Source of the DNA: Dryomyza anilis
Taxonomy: Eukaryota; Arthropoda; Insecta; Diptera; Dryomyzidae
Direction: 5' to 3'
NCBI GenBank assembly: GCA_951804985.1
Contig: OX638130.1
Span: 4,554,501-4,618,500 of the forward strand
Length of the DNA: 64,000 nucleotides
Shown here: piece by piece, positions 23,569 to 35,313 of the stretch
Layout: each line of letters opens with the position of its first letter
How positions within the stretch are numbered: position 1 is the first letter of the stretch
Notes under the pieces: model-generated
The model's database searches: none
What the model was told of the DNA's origin: nothing
The model's input: only the letters and a program-made list of their open reading frames with translations
Program-made: the position numbers and the translations under genes

Positions 23569-25214
23569 GCTGTAGTTTATCAACCAGGCATTTTTGAAAA
23601 CAGCAGCTATTTCAAAACAGCCGTTACTTACTATTTTAGCCTCAACTTTTTTACTATCCCAACTAGAACAAAATACGAAATGTTAACTTTGCGACTATCG
23701 GTTTTCAGGGGACGTAAAGGTTTTTACAAAAGTTATCTATTAAGCATCATATAGATATATCAGAAAGGTAACTTTTTGAAGTAAACAAATCGGAATAATA
23801 CCCACATAGTGGAACCTCTGAACTTCATATTTCAAAGTTGGCATTCGTTTATTTTTGCTGCGTCATACCGTTTGCTATTAGCGTATTTTGTGCCCCATGT
23901 TTTTTGTGTGGACAAAAATGTCCGATTGTTAGTAAAAATGTTAACCGCGACGAGTAAATAGCGTTTATAAATCGCTACAATATCGGGTCTATGAAATTGT
24001 TCGTGGGCAGTTACTTACTGCAGGCGGCATTCTATCACGTGACACGTCAAGAGGTGTCTCAGGACGTGACAGTGACAAACAGTGCAGCTAAAATAATCTC
24101 AAATAAAAATGCATTTAAATTAAAATTGTTCATTATTGTTATCTAATTTTTACGTATTTATTTGATAAATATTATTTTGTCATTTGATTATTTCCATCAA
24201 TTTTTGGAAAGTAAATAATCGAATGACCACATAATACATTGTAGTCATATTTTACATGTGTATTGGTAGTTAATAGAGTTGACTAAAAGCTGTGTTTGAG
24301 CTATCTAGAGAACAACTTTCTGATGATGCCTTTTAATAGTTGACTTAAACATAACTTTTTAGTTATCTTTTCGAGAGCTAAAAGTCAATAAAGAGGCGGA
24401 CATTCGTAAGCCTTTCAGTTACCTTTTTGATCATTTTTACGAGTAAGCCTTTCAGATACTTTTTTGATAACTTTTACGACAACTTTTGAAAGTTATATTT
24501 TGGGCATCGTTTGTCTGGTTGGGTTATCAAACAATCTGTTTTTGCTCTTCATTCCTGTTACATAAATCATACATTTCTCCAATTTTCAAATTGTATTTTG
24601 CAGAAAAATCAAATTTGTTCGGTGAAAAAGTATAACAAATAAGCAGCAGCTTGTTTCTATAAATCAAGCGATAAAATTGTCGATTTCTGTGACGTCAAAA
24701 TTGTGCAAATGCCAACAAAATTATTCGACAAGAAATTCGTCAAATCGACAATATGAGTCGACAACTTTTATCGACAAAATTACAGAAACTACCCAAGAAT
24801 AATAGAATAATAAGATTACGCATTGCGCATGTACACCCTGTATTGCTGACGTCAAAAACTATGGAATGTCAAGTAAAGGAAATTTAAATTTAGACATTTC
24901 ATAAATTACAATTATTTATTTCATTGAAATTTTGTTTTTGAAAACACTTTTGCCAACAAATATTGGCTTCCGGCAGTTTCCTCAGTGGATGCATCAACTA
25001 TGACAATATTCTGACACAATGGAAAAATTACAATTGTCAAAAAACTTCTACGTACATGCGCAGAAGATTCAAGTTTTGATCAACGTTCTGCGCAATCTTT
25101 GTTTCTATTATTTTTGGAAACTACCTACAGAAATTTTGAAATTATTTTGAAAATAAAGCCAGATATTTAAAAAAAATGTTTTCAAAATAGCCCGGTTGAT
25201 AAACTACATACAGC
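23569..25214. mobile_element. 1.65-kb element with imperfect terminal inverted repeats
   Basis: The left end GCTGTAGTTTATCAACCAGG (23569) is matched by the reverse complement of the right end (25177-25214), which reads GCTGTATGTAGTTTATCAAC when inverted; both continue into TTTTGAAAACA. The interior has no ORF and contains smaller inverted segments around 24776-24835 and 25050-25140 (GCGCATGTAC). The best reading is a degenerate non-autonomous DNA transposon. Confidence 0.6.
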
Positions 25215-25407
25215 ATGTTGTTTTGTTTTGTATTTTTATATTTTTTTAATATTATTTATTTTTCGAATAATTTTTATATGTATATTTTTTATCTTATTAA
25301 TTTATTAGTATTTATTAAATTATATATTATTTTATCAGTGATCTTTTTAAGTGTGTTGGTAATTCTATTCAATTAGCTATTTTTTAATTTTGTATTACTT
25401 TTTTCAT
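25215..25407. other. AT-rich spacer
   Basis: Nothing recognisable. Confidence 0.35.
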
Positions 25408-25690
25408 TATACCCTACACTAAAAGTAAAGGGTATATTCTGTTTGGTACGACGTTTGTAACACCCAGAAGGAAGCATCTCCGGTATGGAAAAGAATATAT
25501 ATTCTTGATCAGCATCATTAGATGCATGAAACTCATAATTTAGATTACTTATATATCTACGCGAGATCGGTCCATTGTGACCTGTGATCTGACTACTTAT
25601 ATTCAAATACCTCATATAAAATTTACTCCATAGATCAATTTTACTGTATACGTGCTTAGGTAAACTTTTTTGGTCATCTATATATTGACT
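25408..25690. repeat. Dispersed fly repeat with ACCCTACAC hairpin start
   Basis: Starts with ACCCTACACTAAAAGTAAAGGGT, which can fold on itself, then CGGTATGGAAAAGAATATAT and TTCTTGATCAGCATCA. The same order of motifs appears at 63487-64000. This is a common transposon-derived repeat type in flies; the family is not identified. Confidence 0.65.
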
Positions 25691-25901
25691 TCATGCTCAA
25701 ATACATAAAAATAATGTTTTCCCGCGAAACAACTTGTGCTTCCCAAAAAAAAATCGAAATTCGGTATACCTACTCATTTGTAAATATGGGTAACAAATGA
25801 ATGGAAATTCTTCAGCGATTGAAAGTTTGTAGTTTTTCTTTTTTCGTATACCCGGGTGAACTATATACCAGCTTAGACCGACTATAATTGTGATAATCCT
25901 A
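25691..25901. other. AT-rich spacer
   Basis: Ends in an (AAT)n run that is the tail of the adjacent SINE. A short - strand frame here is not convincing. Confidence 0.35.
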
Positions 25902-26211
25902 ACTATAATAATAATAATAATAATAATAATAATTTGGCACAACATAAGAACTTAGGCCGAGCTCTCTCACCATTTTAAGCTGTGCGTGTTATATTTGTAC
26001 TCAAAGTGGTGGGACCTACAGTTTATTGCCGAATCCGAACGGCGAGTGAGAGCTTTTGATAGGCAATGTTTTACTCTCGTAGGTTTGCCATTTACTGCCG
26101 AGAGGTAGCGCGGTATAGAAAACTGTTTCTATGAAAAGAGGTTGTTAGCCCCAGTCCAGGCTTGACCTTTCGGTTCGCAGTCCAACGCACTAACCACTGA
26201 GCTACCGCGGC
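25902..26211 (-). mobile_element. tRNA-derived SINE, near full length
   Basis: On the - strand it begins GCCGCGGTAGCTCAGTGGTT (A-box-like) at 26211, runs through a body shared with the copy at 42333-42637 and ends in an (ATT)n tail at 25902-25930. The B-box region is shortened compared with the + strand copy. No tRNA is expected from it. Confidence 0.85.
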
Positions 26212-27330
26212 TACACCTACTATTAAATATCCCTACTTTAAAATTTCCCATGTGATCTAACCTTCCTAAATGGGTTTCTTTTTATTTATAATAAATTTTT
26301 TATTCACTATATTTTTTACAATTTTATTATTTATATTTAACTATATATTTAGTGTAATTTATTTGTTTATTTATTTCTTTATTTATTTGTTTATTTATTT
26401 GTTTATTTAATTATTTTTTTCTATTATATTATTTTTATATCTTTTTATAATTTAATTTAAAAACTTTTTTATTTCAAATTTATTGTTTATTTTATTATTT
26501 ATAATTATTTATTATATTATTTTTGTTTTTTTAATATAATTTAAAATAAATCATAACAAAATGTATGAAGATTGTTGATTTAAAAATTATTTAATTTTTA
26601 AAATAATTTAAAATAAAAGTTTGTTTCCGTATTTTCGCGCAGTGTCGGCCATTTGCAAGCGCCGCCTAAAAGTACGCCGCACTACTTGCGGCGACTTTTA
26701 TCACGCGGAAAATGGATAAAATATGTAGTATTTTGCAAGTGCTTGTTTTTATATTTATCTATAAAAAAAAAATACATATTAATAAATTTAATATGTACAT
26801 TTTTTAAAAACAAGTCACGCGGCATTTTAATTGTTTTAGCATAATTATATTGTTGTTGTTTCATAGTCTTTTTTTTCGCTATAAGCGATGCTTCGGCTCT
26901 ATGTATTTAGTATTCTGCGTGAGCAACAATTGATTGCGCAAATAAAGTTTTACGATAGCAGTAACAAAAGTCAAATTTTATTTATAGAACATTAATTGAT
27001 TCACAAAACACAAAAAAAAAGCAAAAACCACCAGGCCAGGCACAAAATCGAAAATCGAAACAAGTCAAACATCAGTATACAACAAACACACACAAAAAAT
27101 CCAATTGGAATTTCAAGCGATCCAAAATCTTATTCACTGCGTTGTTTTCGGTGTTGTTGGTTTTTTTTTTTTTTTTGTCTACACTAACTTTTAGTTTCTT
27201 TCTTCTTTATCAATTATTTGATTATCAGCGCATTTTGCATATTCTAACTTAATTCTGTTTGCTTCGCTTATCTTTAAAAGTTGAAATTATGTTTTATATC
27301 TTAATTTCTCCACACATTTTAATTAATAAT
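26212..27330. other. AT-rich DNA with a short GC-rich hairpin
   Basis: No gene is visible. At 26668-26699 AAAAGT-A-CGCCGC pairs with GCGGCGACTTTT around a 7-base loop. The segment at 27000-27190 is low-complexity and may be part of a 5' leader on the - strand. Confidence 0.35.
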
Positions 27331-27615
27331 CTTACACTTTATTAACTGTTTAGTATTTATTAATAGCAATTTATAGAAAAATTCGCTTTCGTTTCAACTG
27401 GCGACAATACAGACAACGACGACGACGACAAAGAACCGCACCCGCTCGCTTTCAAACTGAATTAATTTCATTCTAATAATTTAGAATCTTTGTTTTGCGC
27501 TCTCTTCGAGATTGTGCGATTTTTTCTGGGAGCGCCGCTCTCGCATTTATATGACGTCATTTTTAGGAGTGATGTTAGGAATGGGCTCTATCGATACATT
27601 TTATCGATAACTCAA
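27331..27615 (-). promoter_or_regulatory. Candidate Flo2 promoter and 5' leader
   Basis: Two DRE-type TATCGATA boxes (27589-27596 and 27602-27609) and a palindromic CRE-like TGACGTCA (27552-27559) lie upstream, in the - direction, of an initiator-like TTCAGTTTG near 27457. After that comes a GC-richer, leader-like stretch with GTCGTCGTCGTCGTTGTC. A possible donor GTAAGA sits at about 27334. Position and strand fit the flotillin-2 exon 4.4 kb away, and DRE boxes are typical of fly housekeeping promoters. Transcript evidence is lacking, and it could belong to another gene. Confidence 0.45.
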
Positions 27616-28690
27616 TTTGTTTAAATAATTACTCAATATGTACTCATCAATACTGAGTACTTTTAGATAATATTTTTTTTTTTAAATAGTTAACATTATC
27701 AGAATACCAAAAGGAATATTCATTTAAAACCTTTCAATTCTTACAAAGTAACACTAACACAGAAGCACCTATCGATTGGCATCATTATATAAAAATAATT
27801 TGGCACACATTTTTTGCAAGTAACAAAAATTCGAAAAATTACATTTTAAATAATAATGCCAATTGAAAGGTGCTCTAAACACAAGAATTAATTGATTTAC
27901 ACAATAATTTAATCTTGTACCAAAAAAAATGATGACAAAAAAACGAAAAGATTCGCCCTTTTGACATGACTAGATTTTAATTTTTTTCGAATTTAGCTAT
28001 TTCCAAACGATTACTTCTTATTGGTACCAGATAAAATATTTATGTTAAGGCATTAATTGTTTATTTTTAACATCTTATCGATTGGATTTTTTTTTTTAAT
28101 TTTTGTTATTTGAATTAAAATTTGTTGGCAAATTATTTTTAAATAATGATGCCAATCGATAGGTGCTTTAAAAACACTTCACTATTTGATCTTGAACACA
28201 TGAAAATATATGGCAAAAAAACAAAAATATATGCGTTTTGGTCAGGATATAGCCAAACAAAATCCGTATTTATAATGCTGTAAGTTGTCCAAATCAAAAG
28301 ATATTTTTTATACTTTATGCTAATTGATGAGTAAACCAAAATAACAAAAAAAATTGAATATTTTTTACTAATTTTAAAAATGCACATTCGCCCCTTTGGC
28401 ATGTCAGTGAAGATATGATCACAAAAAAATATGTCAATTTACAAAAGACTTTATTATTAATATTTTATTAAAGTTTCATACAACTCTTTCATTGATATAA
28501 AACATATTTTTTGCAATCTAAATTCCATTTTTGTTAATAAATATTCGATAACAAAGGCAGCGCAAATGTAGCGTACAAATTTTTCGATGGAAAAATGGCG
28601 ACCGCTAACTAAACATTTTGAGAGTAGCATGCCATTCAAGCGAAATTTACTCAACAGTTCCAAAACTGTTGAGGTTGCTGAATGCAGTCA
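27616..28690. repeat. Repeats with AGCACCTATCGATTGGCAT motif
   Basis: The motif AGCACCTATCGATTGGCATC appears at about 27756 and inverted at about 27854 and 28148. It is accompanied by two related blocks ending in TTCGCCCTTTTGACATG (27952) and TTCGCCCCTTTGGCATG (28387). This points to an old duplicated element of roughly 280-420 bp. A perfect 10-bp stem (CTCAACAGTT) with a CCAA loop lies at 28650-28673. Confidence 0.5.
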
Positions 28691-28694
28691 TAGT

Positions 28695-29418
28695 CAGTAA
28701 TTTTTACGGGAACCGGACAATTTATCTTAAACAATTCATCGTATCACAATTCATCGAACACAATTCATCGTATGCACAATTAGTCGTATGCACAATTCAT
28801 CGTATCACAATTTATCGTATATGCAATTCATCGTATGCACAATTCATCGTATGCACAATTTATCGTATACACAATTCGTCGTATGCACAATTCATCGTAT
28901 CACTATTCATCGTATGCACAATTCATCGTATGCACAATTCATCGTTTGAATCTAGCGAAAGGAAATTTACTCAGAAGAGTTATTCAATTTTGTATTTGTT
29001 TAAAAAAATTAATTAATTAATCGCACAATTTTTTGGTAAATGTTCGACTGTGGCTCTCTCTTGTTATCACTTCTTCCATAAATGTAATATATCAGCTGTT
29101 GTTCCAATTAGATAAAAATGAAAAATTTCGCCTGCGGCGCTTTTACATTATCACTTCAGCTATAAATATTAAAGACCAAGTATTTCATATTGCTTTCTCG
29201 TCATAAATTTTCATATAAATGATACACATCACGTGTTGTGTTAAAATTTATTGGAAAAATGCATTCGATGAATTGTATATTTAATGAATTGTGGATACGA
29301 TGAATTGTGATACTATGAATTGTGCATACGATTAATTGTGCATACGATGAATTGTGTTCAATGAATTGCGATGCGATGAATTGTTTAAGATGAATTGTCC
29401 GCGAACCAATTTTTACAC
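28695..29418. mobile_element. Foldback element with 16-bp minisatellite arms
   Basis: The left arm (about 28720-28950) is a tandem array of CACAATTCATCGTATG. The right arm (29262-29400) is the same array in reverse, CATACGATGAATTGTG. The outer ends match in inverted form (TAATTTTTACGGGAACCGG against CCGCGAACCAATTTTTA). The spacer (28960-29250) has no gene. The structure would fold into a long hairpin, and the frames through the array are artefacts. Confidence 0.72.
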
Positions 29419-29619
29419 ACATCCGCGATAGAGATCTATCGAATTATCGACTCGTCGATAACACGAAGATGGCGGTCGGTGCGAGAGCGAAATGCAGTGT
29501 TGCGAAAGAGAGTATTTTCGTACTATTTAGACTACGTTTTTATTTTTAAAGTACGAAATACTTAGCAGTTCGTACTAAGTACTTTTATTAAGCTGCTATT
29601 TAGCAGTACGTTTTTGTTT
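29419..29619. other. Spacer with clustered ATCGA motifs
   Basis: Contains CTATCGAATTATCGACTCGTCGATAAC at 29436 onward, then AAGATGGCGG. These resemble promoter words (DRE/BEAF type, Pho/YY1 type), but no gene start is recognisable. Confidence 0.3.
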
Positions 29620-30624
29620 AAAAAAATACTATATAAATAATAATTTTTTACTATTAAAAATAGTCAATAGAATAAATTATTATTTTAATCGGAAAATACC
29701 ATTAAATACTAGAAAATACCATGACATTGCCATTCAGTTTATATGAAAAGATTTATTTTTTGTATACTACCCAGCAAGAACACTACCTATCATATGAGCA
29801 GTAATATTACAAGTATCAAAACTGAAAGTTTCAGTAAAAGTTTCTATAACATTGTTAAGAGCGTCGGGATAAAATTGACCGAAACTTTTGTGTGCGTGTG
29901 AATTTTTATCTCTTTCTCACTCATCTGAAATGAGATACAATTGAATATATGTTTATCACTGTTCTTTTGGTAATAAGTGACGATTAAATTACTTGTAAAT
30001 TTACGAAATATTTTACGTAACATAAACTGTTTTAATTTTGAGGTTAGAGACGTTTAAATTAATAGTAAACTAACCAAAATTAGACCAAATAAAACCAAAA
30101 AATTCAAAATTCTATAGTTTTCATTTTTATTGCGTTGAATATAATGCGCATTACATTAAACATGTTTGCATTACAAAATTGTCTATTAAAAAGACTTTTG
30201 TTTTCCGTTGTTTTGCCTCTTCCACTTTGATGATATCTGTAATATAAATAGATAAATAATACAAATACTCATTTCAATAAACTTTCTTTTAGTGTTTATC
30301 AATTGTTTATAATTTAAGTAACATCTTTTCTCAACTCCTGCTGTAGCGGCTACTAATGCAAACGTAATAAATAACCTACAAATAAAAAATGGTGGCAAAC
30401 CGACGCGCAAAAAATATTAGTTTTCATTACTAGTAAAATTACGGGTCATATATCTATCATTGATCCTGCAGGGATGTATTTCAAATTATTTATGTATGAG
30501 TGAGAAAATATAATACTGTCTTTGTGTTGGAGTTTCGGTAAGGCATGTCTTGCTGGGTATTAAATCAATAATTGTCCTATTGACCAATTTTAATGGGATT
30601 TGAGGGAATTTTTTTCTGGGTGTA
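29620..30624. mobile_element. Short TIR element, family B, interrupted copy
   Basis: Family B resembles the uninterrupted copy at 32529-32724. Here its left part (29620-29769) and right part (30558-30624, ending TTTTTCTGGGTGTA) are split by the family A element. The expected ACACCCAGAAA left terminus is missing. Confidence 0.75.
29770..30557. mobile_element. 788-bp TIR element, family A, nested in family B
   Basis: Begins CCCAGCAAGAACAC and ends GCATGTCTTGCTGGG, so the outer 9 bp are perfect inverted repeats. It is flanked by TA on both sides (29768-29769 and 30558-30559). The uninterrupted family B copy at 32529-32724 shows the empty site, GTATAC-TA-TTAAATC, with a single TA, which proves TA target duplication. 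No transposase frame is present. TA duplication suggests mobilisation by a Tc1/mariner-type transposase. Confidence 0.85.
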
Positions 30625-31324
30625 CCAACAATATTTTGAGTGACCTTTTTTTTTGGATGACGAACAAATTTTTGTACCTTTTGAAAAATTTCCTTTATTT
30701 ATTTTTTTTCTGGTCGTCAATTTTGATCCGACGAGAAAATTTTGTATCTTTCAAATGTGGTTGTTTTTTTTTTACTAGAGTTCGTTTTTATATTAAATCG
30801 TACGTTTTTATTTTTTGATGATACAATTTTATTTTCTGAAAGTGCAACACTGGCGACTGGAAGTGTTGCCATATAATCCGATTCAACTGTAATACCAGTT
30901 TTTTTAAACAGTTCATCCCTGAAATCTGGCTGGTTTTTATTAGTAGTTCAACTTAATTTGTGGATTAAAGTTTAAACATAGTTCAACTGACCGATGTCGG
31001 CGTATTAAAATTCGTTTAAATTCCCAATGTTTTCTAAATTCGTCGAAGTTCTTGGTTTTTTGTGCGCTGATTTATCTGTCTATCGAGAAAAAAATCATTC
31101 ATAAAATTTCCTTTTCTAAAAAATAAATGTATTTAAGATTTGTTTTAAATTTTTCGTGAACAAATGTTAAGTCTTTCAAACAGTTTAAAAAAAAGTAAAT
31201 CGCGACTGAATTTTGAAAGATGACTTAATATGTATATATTTCAACCATGATCAATTGTATTTCTTTGTATATTTCCAGTTTTTTTTAATTATTATTTATT
31301 GGCAACATTATTGGCAATAATATA
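30625..31324. other. AT-rich spacer between two family A elements
   Basis: No gene is seen. The patch GCAACACTGGCGACTGGAAG at 30842 is less AT-rich but not interpretable. Confidence 0.35.
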
Positions 31325-32019
31325 CCCAGCAAGAACACTACCAGTCATGTGAGCAGTAATATTACTAGTAGCATTACTTTAAGAGCGTCGGGAAATAACT
31401 GAGCGAAACTTTTGTGTGCGTGTGAATTTTTATCTCTTTCTCACACATCTACAATGAGATACAATGGAATATATTTTTAAATTTACGAAATATTTTACGT
31501 AACATAAACTGTTTTAAATTTTGAGGTTAGTGACGATTAAATAAATAGTAAACTAACCAAAATTAGACCAAATAATTTCAAAAAAACCCAAAATTCTATA
31601 ATTTTCATTTTTATTGCGTTGAATGTAATGTTTGCTTTGCAGATTTTCTATTAAAACGACGACCATTCCATATATATCTATAATATAAATATCTATAATA
31701 TAAATAGATAAAAGGCAATATATAAAAATACTCTTTTCAATTACTTTCTTTTAGTGTTTATCAATTATTTGTAATGTAAGTAAATTCATTTTTCAACTCC
31801 TGCTGTAGCGGCTGCTGTCGTAAACGTAATGAATAACCTACAAATAAAAAATGGTGGCAAACCAACGCGCAAAAAATATTAGTTTTCATTACTAGTAAAA
31901 TTACGGGTCATATATCTATCATTGATTCTGCAGGGTTGTATTTCAAATTATTTATGTATGAGTGAGAAAATATAATATTGTCTTTGTGTTGGAGTTTCGG
32001 TAAGGCATGTCTTGCTGGG
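31325..32019. mobile_element. 695-bp TIR element, family A, second copy
   Basis: Begins CCCAGCAAGAACACTACC after a TA and ends GCATGTCTTGCTGGG. Shared interior stretches (ACTTTTGTGTGCGTGTGAAT, CGGGTCATATATCTATCATT) tie it to the copy at 29770. It has internal deletions and lacks a clear TA on the right side. Confidence 0.82.
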
Positions 32020-32528
32020 GTGTTTTTTTTTTAGGGGAAATTCAGTCATTCTGTCAACTGCCATTCTAGATTCTACTTTATTTTCAATTACTTTCAACAA
32101 TTAATGTACGTATTTTGATACTTTGTATAGGAAATAAGCATATTATTTATTAAATAGCATATTTATTAAAATATCTCAAATTTTCATATTCATATATTTT
32201 TTGATTTTAATTCTCAAAAAAATGTTGAGAAAAGTTTTTCAATTCTTTTATTTTTAAGAATTTTAACAAATTAAAATACTGCTCACATCAAATACGGGAA
32301 TGAGAATGTAATGAACGTGATCTATTTAAACGATTTTTTTTTCGTTATTGATTATTCGTAATTTTGATAATTTGCTTCAAGGATTTTTTAATTCTCATTT
32401 TACGATTTCTCCTTTCCAGATGATGTCAAGTCAATTTCGCCTTTCAAGATGATGTAAAGTTTAAAACCAATTGTAACCTTGATCATTTTTTGGTCGGTTA
32501 TGTAAAGCGGTCAATAAAAGTAAACCAA
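32020..32528. other. AT-rich spacer
   Basis: Nothing recognisable apart from a small direct repeat of CCTTTCCAGATGATGT and CCTTTCAAGATGATGT near 32411-32455. Confidence 0.35.
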
Positions 32529-32724
32529 CTACACCCAGAAAAAAATACTATATAAATAATAGTTTTTTACTATTAAAAGTAGTCAATAGGATAAATTATT
32601 ATTTAACCGAAAATAACATTAAATACCAGAAAACACCATGACATTGCCATTGAGTTTATATGAGAAGATTTATTTTTTGTATACTATTAAATCAATAATA
32701 ATTTTTTTTCTGGGTGTACCAAAT
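32529..32724. mobile_element. Short TIR element, family B, uninterrupted copy
   Basis: Left end TACACCCAGAAAAAAA and right end TTTTTTTTCTGGGTGTA form inverted repeats. It includes the empty target site GTATACTATTAAATC used by family A in the other copy. A further, inverted family B copy lies at 57721-57942. Confidence 0.82.
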
Positions 32725-32879
32725 AAAATACTCCATTCTCAGTTTTAATTTCTACTACAAAAATATCGAAGTTATTACAAATTACAATGGAATTATAATT
32801 CCCATGGTAGATTTTAGCGCATCAGTCAAAATAACCACAAATGAGAAATTTTCCACAGATATGGCAACTACATGCAACT

Positions 32880-33160
32880 GCAGAAGAAGAAGAAGCAGCG
32901 GCAGCCATCAGCAAAGAAGCCAACGAGCAGCAGCATTTTTCACCAATTATCGTGCAGCGCGTTGTGATTACTTTTTGTTAAATTCATTTATTTATTCGCA
33001 ACAACAACACGCACATATTTAATGCAAATAAAGACGTAGAAATTAAGGCGATAAAAACTAATAGAAGCAGAGACAGAGCATCGACAAAATAAATATATCG
33101 CCAAGGCTGCGCAACGCTGAGGCCAACTCTTGGGTGAAGGCGGCGACAGTGGCGACAAAG
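32880..33160 (+). other. Pp4-19C: Probable 5' leader exon of Pp4-19C
   Basis: GC-richer, leader-like DNA (GCAGCGCGTTGTGATTAC, CAACAACAACACGCACAT) ending at a strong donor AAAG-GTGAGTTTG at 33161. It pairs well with the acceptor TTGAATTTCAG ending at 37136, just before the Pp4 start codon exon. The transcription start is not defined; 32880 is approximate. Confidence 0.55.
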
Positions 33161-35313
33161 GTGAGTTTGTCAAACAAGCAGGCAGCGAAAAGTGGCGGAA
33201 AATGCGTAAATATTGTAATTAGCGGAAAACATGGTCTTTTCTACTGATGAAAACAGACAAAAACAAAACACAAAGGCATGTAGTTGGAAGCAAGTTGGAA
33301 GAAAATGATGATGTTAAATGGCAAATGATGAAATCAGGCAGAAGTTTGATAGGCGGGGTGGAAGATGATTTTGTCAAGCGGTGTATATGGTGTGACGGAG
33401 GAAGACATTTGACATATTGCAGTGTCAGATAAAACGCGAAATGGAGAAATGCTTAGAAAATCGCAAATGTTTGTACTATGTGGAAAGTTCTGCAGAATAC
33501 GCGAAAGTCTGTGTACGAATTACGAGTTAGTCGTCAAATTTAGATACATTCTATAGACTTTTTTAAAATTGTTATGGAAAAACTACAAAATGTTCTACTA
33601 TTAATGAAAGGCCTTAAGAATCGACAAAGTCCTGAAGAGTTTTCTAGTCAGCTTTCATAACACTCGGGGAAACTTTAATATCCGCTGCAGATTTTATATC
33701 GCTCAGTAGGTTTAACAATGTTGCAATTATTCGAAGGTCTGCGATTTATTCTACTGTCGGAGAAACATCTTACAAATCTTCAAAGTTAAATAGTGTTAAT
33801 GATGCAGGAAAAACCTTCTGCCAAAAGTATTACCAAATGTATCCGATAATTTGCCGAATCTTCGCGGCAAATTGTAAGTAAATATATACCAAATATCAAA
33901 TCAGCGTCTGGCAAAGAAGCACATCAGTTATCATGGGCCGCCAGAGACTGTGAAGTCATCTCTTATTTTTAAAGTTTCACAAGAGGTCTGAATAATAAAA
34001 TGTTCTACTGTCACACTGGCGTCTGATAGATTTACAAAATTCGCTGAAGCAATACATATCAAAGTAGCCTTTTTTAAACGTCTGTAAAGTAACGTTATTG
34101 CACTATTAAAGAAGCACCTAACTCAAAAAAGTACTCATATTAATAATTTAGTCTTCGATTTCTTGAAATTCAGTAGAGTACACATCAATCTTCAAACTAC
34201 TTGAAACGTAAAAGAATTCACGACACTTACCAAAGTTCTCAAACATCGATTTAATTGCAAAAAGTCTTGAGAATCGACGACAATCGCAGAAGTTATAATA
34301 AATTTAAAGAGTTCACTATACAAATTGCTTGAAAGTTCACAGTTCAGTACGAATTCTTTGACAGTCGGACAAAGTTCTTACTTAGAAAATCATTAAAATC
34401 TACGAGAGCCAAAGAAAGTTTTAAAAAGTTTCTTAATTCTACAAAAAGTCGCAGAAAATTGCGATCTAGTTCTGAAATGTATGAAATGTTCGCAGCTGAA
34501 CCACAATCTGCAAATTTCAAGAGTCTAAAGAGCACTTGTTTTGTAAGTCTCATAATTTTTATTGCAATGCAGAATTTGTAGCACATAAAATAAATCAAGT
34601 GATGTCTAAATAATGTTATGAGAATTTCTTGAAAGGTCGCAACATTTGCATATTACGACAGTCTAGCATTTTATCGAAAGTCAAAAGATATCAATACTTA
34701 TTGCCCAAAAATGAGAAGAGTCCACTTCATTCGTCTTCAAAAAGTAATAACGTATTTTTTTTTTGTTTAGTATGGCAAGGTTTTCTGCATTTTGCATCGA
34801 AAATATAATTTAATTCTAATCTTTTGTTAGAATTTTAAAAATAAAATACCTAGAAACCCAAAACTAGAACCAATTTGACAAAACTAATGCCATTTTCAGT
34901 ACTAGCACCAAATATGTATCCTATATTTGCTGCAACTTTTACTGCACCAAAATGAGTGTAGTTTCGTCCTAAAAAAACTCTCGCACATCCTTAAAATAAT
35001 TACAAAAGAAATTCTTGAACAGTACGAATTCTTTGAAATTTTTACGATCGCCTTCACATTTTGCGAATTTCCAGGGTTTTACTGAAATGTTGGAACTACC
35101 TGCGCAAATAATAAAAAAAACAACATTTAATCAACGTTTACTGAAATTTACCAGTATGGTAATGAAGTTGAATTTATGAAGTGGTCACTTTTGGGAACAA
35201 AATACAAATATTTCATATACAAAATTAAATGAATTTGTTGCAAAATACTTTAACGGACTGATATTGAATGAAATACATTTATTATGTATAAAATAAATAT
35301 ATTTTATGTAAAA

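Noticed and set aside
26668..26699. GC-rich hairpin as a microRNA precursor
   Set aside because: The stem is only 12 bp with a bulge, too short for a fly pre-miRNA.
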